Below are positions 61,481-64,000 of a DNA stretch of 64,000 nucleotides, one piece after another. This DNA comes from Bradyrhizobium sp. LTSP885 (GTDB taxonomy: Bacteria; Pseudomonadota; Alphaproteobacteria; Rhizobiales; Xanthobacteraceae). The stretch spans positions 186,001 through 250,000 of the forward strand of contig NZ_JYMT01000042.1 in the NCBI RefSeq assembly GCF_000938305.1, written 5' to 3'. The notes below the pieces were generated by a model. That model worked only from the letters and a program-made list of their open reading frames with translations, had not been told where the DNA came from and did not search any database. A program made the translations under genes and the position numbers. Position 1 is the stretch's first letter, and every line of letters starts with the position of its first letter.

Positions 61481-62839
61481 TCACCGGCTTCCGTCCGACC
61501 CCATCACCAAATCCGGCAGCCAGGTGGAAATCCCCGGGAAGAAGCACAGCATCAGCACCGCGAACATCATCAGCAGCACGAACGGCAGCGTGCCCCAGAT
61601 CACCTCGCTCAGGGGAATATCCGGCGCGACATTGCGGATGACGAAGATGTTCAGGCCGACGGGCGGATGGATCAGGCCCATCTCCATGACGATGGTCATG
61701 ACGATGCCGAACCAGATGATGTCGAAATTGGCAGCGCGCAGCGGCGGTAGAACGATCGGTGCCGTCATCAGGATGATCGAGACCGGCGGCAGGAAGAAGC
61801 CGAGCATGATCACCATCACCAGGATCGCGAACAGCAGCTCCCAGCGCGGCAGATGCATGGCGACGATGGATTCGGCGACCGACTGCGAGATGTGCAAATA
61901 GCTCATCACGTAGGAATAAAGCAGCGACATGCCGATGATCATCATCAGCATGGTGGATTCGCGGATCGTCGATTTCAGGATCGGCGCCAGATCGCGCGGC
62001 CGCCATACGCTGTAGATCACCGCAATCAAGGCGAGCGCCAGCAGGCCGCCGAGACCGGCGGTTTCCGACGGCGTTGAGTAGCCGCCATAGAGCGCGATCA
62101 TCACGCCGGTCAGCAGCAGTACGAACGGCAGCACCCGCGGCAGCGCGCTGAAGCGCTCGGCCATGGTGAACTCGTCGTGCTGCAGGATCGCTGCGTCCTT
62201 GCCGGTTGCGTCATAGACGGCGCGGGCCGCGGCATATTCTTTCCGGAAGCGATACACGGCGTAGACGCCGAACAGCGTCACCAGCAACAGCCCGGGGCCG
62301 ATGCCGGCGAGGAACAGTCGGCCCAGCGATTTCTCGGCGGCGACCGCAAACAGGATCATCGTGATCGACGGCGGCAGCAGGATGCCGAGCGTGCCGCCGG
62401 CGGCGATGATCCCTGCGGCGAAGCCGCCGGAATAGCCGCGCTTGCGCATCTCGGGGATGCCGGCCGAGCCGATCGCCGAGCAGGTTGCCGGTGAGGAGCC
62501 CGCCATCGCTGCGAACAGCGCGCAGGCGAACACGTTGGCGACGCCGAGACCGCCGGGCACGCGATGCAGCCAGGCATGCAGCGCCGAATAGAGATCCTGA
62601 CCGGCGCGGGATTTTCCGATCGCAGCGCCCTTCAGGATGAACAGCGGGATCGACAGCAGCGTGATCGAGGCCATCTCCTCGTAGACGTTCTGCGTCACCG
62701 TATCGAGCGAGGCCGCCGGCATGTAGATGGCCATGAACACGACTGCAACGGCGCCCAGCGCGAACGCAATCGGCATGCCCGAGAACATCGCAACCAGGGT
62801 GGCGAGCCCGTAGGAGACGCCAATACCAAACACGGTCAT
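61481..62839 (-). CDS. dctM: TRAP transporter large permease (DctM type)
   Basis: A 452-residue membrane protein with about 12 transmembrane helices, matching TRAP DctM subunits: GMPIAFALGAVAVVF, LLSIPLFILKGAAIGKS, GSSPATCSAIGSAGIPEM and GGTLGILLPPSITMILF. It is the sodium-driven uptake channel for a dicarboxylate or similar organic acid. Its ATG overlaps the dctQ stop. It is the last gene of a dctP-Q-M cluster that extends past the window. Confidence 0.94.
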   Translation of the reverse strand: MTVFGIGVSYGLATLVAMFSGMPIAFALGAVAVVFMAIYMPAASLDTVTQNVYEEMASITLLSIPLFILKGAAIGKSRAGQDLYSALHAWLHRVPGGLGVANVFACALFAAMAGSSPATCSAIGSAGIPEMRKRGYSGGFAAGIIAAGGTLGILLPPSITMILFAVAAEKSLGRLFLAGIGPGLLLVTLFGVYAVYRFRKEYAAARAVYDATGKDAAILQHDEFTMAERFSALPRVLPFVLLLTGVMIALYGGYSTPSETAGLGGLLALALIAVIYSVWRPRDLAPILKSTIRESTMLMMIIGMSLLYSYVMSYLHISQSVAESIVAMHLPRWELLFAILVMVIMLGFFLPPVSIILMTAPIVLPPLRAANFDIIWFGIVMTIVMEMGLIHPPVGLNIFVIRNVAPDIPLSEVIWGTLPFVLLMMFAVLMLCFFPGISTWLPDLVMGSDGSR

Positions 62840-63390
62840 CGGCGCGCGCCACCGGTCAGCGGAATGATGATCTGCAGCAGGATCTGCACGCAGAGAAGTG
62901 TCATGCCAAGCGCCATCAGCACATAGGGGATCGCGAGCGGCGGCGACCACATCGAGTTGGAAACCTGGCCGTCGACATAGGCCTCATGCGCCAGGGTCCA
63001 GGACTTCCAGGCGAAGAAGGTGCAGAACGCGAAGCTCGCGACATCGACCAGCCAGAGCCTGACGCTGTTCGCCCGCGTCGAGAGCAGGCCGACGAATGCC
63101 TCGATGCCGATATGGCCGCGCTGGCTCTGCACATAGGCCGCGGACATGAAGGTGGCGCCGACCAGCAGGAACACGGCGGCCTCGTCCTGCCAGTAGTTCG
63201 CCATGTGGAAGACGGCGCGCCCGAGCACGCTGTAGCTGAGGACCACGCAGGCCGCGATCAGGGCGATCGCGGCAAACACCACAATGATATTGTTGCAGAT
63301 GGAAAGCGCGCGTTCGAGCACCGCCACGGGCGTGTTGCCCGCGACAGGGCTTGCGGCTTCGGCTTGATCCGGGATCGGACCATGCATCAT
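62836..63390 (-). CDS. dctQ: TRAP transporter small permease (DctQ type)
   Basis: A 184-residue protein with four transmembrane helices; the segment YWQDEAAVFLLVGATFMSAAY is typical of DctQ. It acts with DctM in the membrane complex. The start ATG 63390 overlaps the dctP stop (ATGA). The first ~20 residues are polar (HGPIPDQAEAASPVAGN). Confidence 0.9.
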   Translation of the reverse strand: MMHGPIPDQAEAASPVAGNTPVAVLERALSICNNIIVVFAAIALIAACVVLSYSVLGRAVFHMANYWQDEAAVFLLVGATFMSAAYVQSQRGHIGIEAFVGLLSTRANSVRLWLVDVASFAFCTFFAWKSWTLAHEAYVDGQVSNSMWSPPLAIPYVLMALGMTLLCVQILLQIIIPLTGGARR

Positions 63391-64000
63391 GCGGCGACGT
63401 CGCTTGCGAGTTTCAGTAGAGTGGCCGCGGTCGCAGTCTTGGCGCCGTAGTCCTTCCAGGCGGTATCGCGCGCAATGTCGCGCCACTTGCCGACGATCGT
63501 GGTGTCGAGCGCGCTAACCTTGGCGCCGGCCTTCTCATAGACTTTGGCGACCTCGGCGTCGTCGTCCTGCGCGCCCTTGCGGCCGAAGGCTTCCAGCTCC
63601 TCGCCGACCGAAAGGATGATGTCCTGCTGGTTCTTGGGCAGCTTGTCGAAGATCGCCTTGGACATCATCAGCGGCTCCAGCATGAACCAGTAGGACGCGC
63701 CTGCGCCCGAGGTCAGGGATTTCGCAATCTCCTCGAGGCGGAACGAGATCAGGCTGGTGGAGGAGGTGATGCCGGCATCGCAGGCGCCGGTCTGCATCGC
63801 CGCGTAGAGCTCGTTGGAGGGCACCGACAGCACGGCGGCGCCGGCGGTCTGAAGCACCATGTCCATTTCGCGCGAACCGCCGCGCACCTTCATGCCCTTG
63901 GCGTCTTCCGGCGCCACGATCGGCTTCGAGCGGCTGGCGACACCGCCGGCCTGCCAGACCCAGGAGATCAAGATGATGCCCTTGTCGGCGAGGAAATCGG
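63387..64000 (-). CDS. dctP: TRAP transporter substrate-binding protein (DctP type), C-terminal part
   Basis: Partial gene: only the C-terminal ~204 codons are in the window, since it runs off the end at 64000. PEDAKGMKVRGGSREMD, VPSNELYAAMQTGACDAGIT and LEPLMMSKAIFDKLPKNQQD are characteristic of DctP/YiaO binding proteins. It binds the transported substrate (an organic acid) in the periplasm. It is the first gene of the P-Q-M cluster. Confidence 0.9.
   Translation of the reverse strand, partial: DFLADKGIILISWVWQAGGVASRSKPIVAPEDAKGMKVRGGSREMDMVLQTAGAAVLSVPSNELYAAMQTGACDAGITSSTSLISFRLEEIAKSLTSGAGASYWFMLEPLMMSKAIFDKLPKNQQDIILSVGEELEAFGRKGAQDDDAEVAKVYEKAGAKVSALDTTIVGKWRDIARDTAWKDYGAKTATAATLLKLASDVAA

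Noticed and set aside
1..64000. CRISPR arrays, prophage or IS elements
   Set aside because: No regularly spaced ~30-bp repeats, no transposase or integrase and no phage structural genes were found.

Overview
The window is chromosomal DNA of a GC-rich alphaproteobacterium, most likely Bradyrhizobium or a close relative in the Rhizobiales. The evidence is the protein set (class I PHA synthase, GlpX-type FBPase, tandem cold-shock protein, many small Rhizobiales-type secreted proteins), the strong GC-biased third positions, and several families of short intergenic repeats of a kind common in bradyrhizobial genomes. I see no rRNA, prophage, insertion sequence or CRISPR array. Two tRNA genes are present (Glu-TTC and Pro-TGG).

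Region by region. 1-4.4 kb: end of an unidentified gene, argC sandwiched between two diverged ~170-bp direct repeats, a MAPEG membrane protein, PHA synthase and a small lipoprotein. 4.5-11.8 kb: an aminotransferase (alaC-like), homoserine dehydrogenase, glpX, a haloacid dehalogenase, recJ and an SDR, all on the plus strand. 12.2-17.2 kb: a hydantoinase/oxoprolinase A-B pair with an ABC substrate-binding protein. 17.5-27.7 kb: mixed accessory genes, including two paralogous Cys-rich secreted proteins, a lytic transglycosylase, a divergent MarR/AhpD pair, a DapA-like aldolase, a two-component system and an M23 peptidase. 27.8-30.8 kb: efp with its modification genes epmA and epmB. 31.4-32.7 kb: aroG preceded by an aromatic-rich leader peptide and a textbook attenuator. 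32.7-46.6 kb: membrane proteins, small regulators, glyoxalase, sirtuin, DUF192 and many small genes.

The most distinctive locus is 47.0-51.4 kb on the minus strand: a thiazole/oxazole-modified peptide (TOMM/LAP) cluster with a 125-residue precursor whose C-terminal ~37 residues hold 12 cysteines in Gly/Arg-rich repeats, a fused cyclodehydratase (E1-like plus YcaO) and a SagB-type dehydrogenase. A divergent VOC-fold gene and an array of phased TTCAT motifs lie upstream.

52.5-64 kb: OpgC, a complex I accessory subunit, overlapping TetR and Lrp regulators, a divergent leucine/isovalerate degradation operon (ivd, mccB, mccA, hmgL) with two near-identical operator candidates, and a TRAP transporter running off the window end.

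Main points for follow-up: the TOMM cluster, the aroG attenuator with a probably leaderless leader ORF, the argC repeat sandwich, and a repeat family whose edge supplies the stop codon of at least three genes.
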